A DNA stretch of 64,000 bases from assembly GCA_009746045.1 (NCBI GenBank), contig RPFO01000384.1, positions 589,837-653,836 on the forward strand, read 5' to 3'. Shown here in pieces: positions 63,431 through 64,000 of the stretch. Made by a program: the position numbers and the translations under genes. Origin of the DNA: Mesostigma viride (taxonomy: Eukaryota; Streptophyta; Mesostigmatophyceae; Mesostigmatales; Mesostigmataceae). The notes beneath the pieces were generated by a model. It ran no database searches, was not told where the DNA came from, and worked only from the letters and a program-made list of their open reading frames with translations. Position 1 is the first letter of the stretch; every line of letters begins with the position of its first letter.

Positions 63431-64000
63431 CTCATATGTATGTACAGTATGGGATGGCTATAGCCTTGATGCGATCTCCTGCGGTCAGCAATGATCAGGG
63501 AAACAAGAAGCCTCTGTCAGCCCGGGCTCCGCAAAAACTAGGCATTTCCTAGTATACCGTGACTATTTTCTAAGACTGCTGATGTCATTTGAACGTCAAA
63601 CAGATCGAACACCAAAAACTCCACTCAGGCTTACTTGCAAAAACTCTGACGGATTGCTTATTGCAGCAATGCTGGCACTCCAGCACTGGTAGCTCGAAAT
63701 TGATGCTGGCACCCAACACTTTGCTGCTACCACATGCAGCCTGTGATTTTGGGTGATTGGCTCCGCACACGCTGTGCATGCATACTAACTGAAAACCGGC
63801 AAGGGAATTTACAAGATCTTCGGCGACAGCTGGGCTTATGAGAATACGCAGAGATCCGATATTATATTATAGGTTCGTAGATGCATGGCAGAGTAATATA
63901 CAACGTACAATAGGGTCAGGGCTGTCAAAGAACCCAGCTCTCTTGCCATAGTCCCAGACAGATTTTGATACTCCCTGCATACACAGAAGACAGGAAACCC
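63431..64000. other. end of array; no gene recognised
   Basis: Monomer similarity stops at about 63430. The rest has no LRR exon, clear promoter or recognisable open frame. A phrase like GTCAAAGAACCCAGCTCT near 63930 is only faintly similar to the exon and lacks splice sites. Confidence 0.35.

Overview
The window is eukaryotic nuclear DNA, most likely from a green alga (inference). It has spliceosomal introns (GT-AG plus one apparent GC-AG), plant-type leucine-rich repeats (LRRs; core motif LSGVIPPELGSL), a dense mix of retroelements and DNA transposons, long simple repeats, and no bacterial gene layout. Almost everything recognisable is encoded on the minus strand.

Region by region. 1-3.9 kb holds a broken LTR-type retroelement: a frameshifted gag with a run of about 131 Asn codons before a CCHC zinc knuckle, followed by the start of an integrase that runs off the left edge. 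5.0-5.5 kb is a short inverted-repeat element. 5.8-9.5 kb is the best ordinary gene: four minus-strand exons with matching phases, encoding a secreted-looking beta-propeller-like protein with a Cys-rich C-terminus. 10.3-11.1 kb is a dispersed repeat whose second copy interrupts the array at 19.24-19.98 kb. 11.1-14.4 kb shows only an (AGT)n tract.

From 14.4 kb to 63.4 kb the backbone is one long minus-strand LRR exon array. I count 38 exon copies, usually 72 or 75 nt. Apart from two decayed copies each encodes one LRR, with phase 2 introns on both sides, consensus donor and acceptor sites and lengths divisible by three. In 14.4-22.4 kb the repeating monomer is about 490 bp with one exon. In 29.2-52 kb two monomers plus a 694-bp inverted-repeat DNA element (here called S, ends GGGACAGGACAT) form a 1.70-kb higher-order unit, repeated about ten times with very high identity.

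Younger elements are nested in this array and can be delimited because the uninterrupted site is present in sister units: a hAT-like element with an 8-bp target duplication (22.90-24.32), a 4.6-kb composite block (24.54-29.15), a tyrosine-recombinase retrotransposon with split direct repeats and a 2A-like motif (39.22-44.54), a 1.69-kb element with 14-bp inverted ends (47.25-48.94), a TTAA-flanked element (57.36-59.25) with a truncated relative (52.47-54.83), and foldback elements (56.2-56.6 and 62.2-62.7). An L1-type ORF1 remnant lies at 59.95-61.13 kb.

The most unusual things here are the one-exon-per-repeat LRR array and its expansion as a transposon-containing higher-order repeat, and the tyrosine-recombinase element with a 2A-like site just before its recombinase. 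Several retroelement reading frames carry single-base frameshifts, which could be decay or uncorrected sequencing error.
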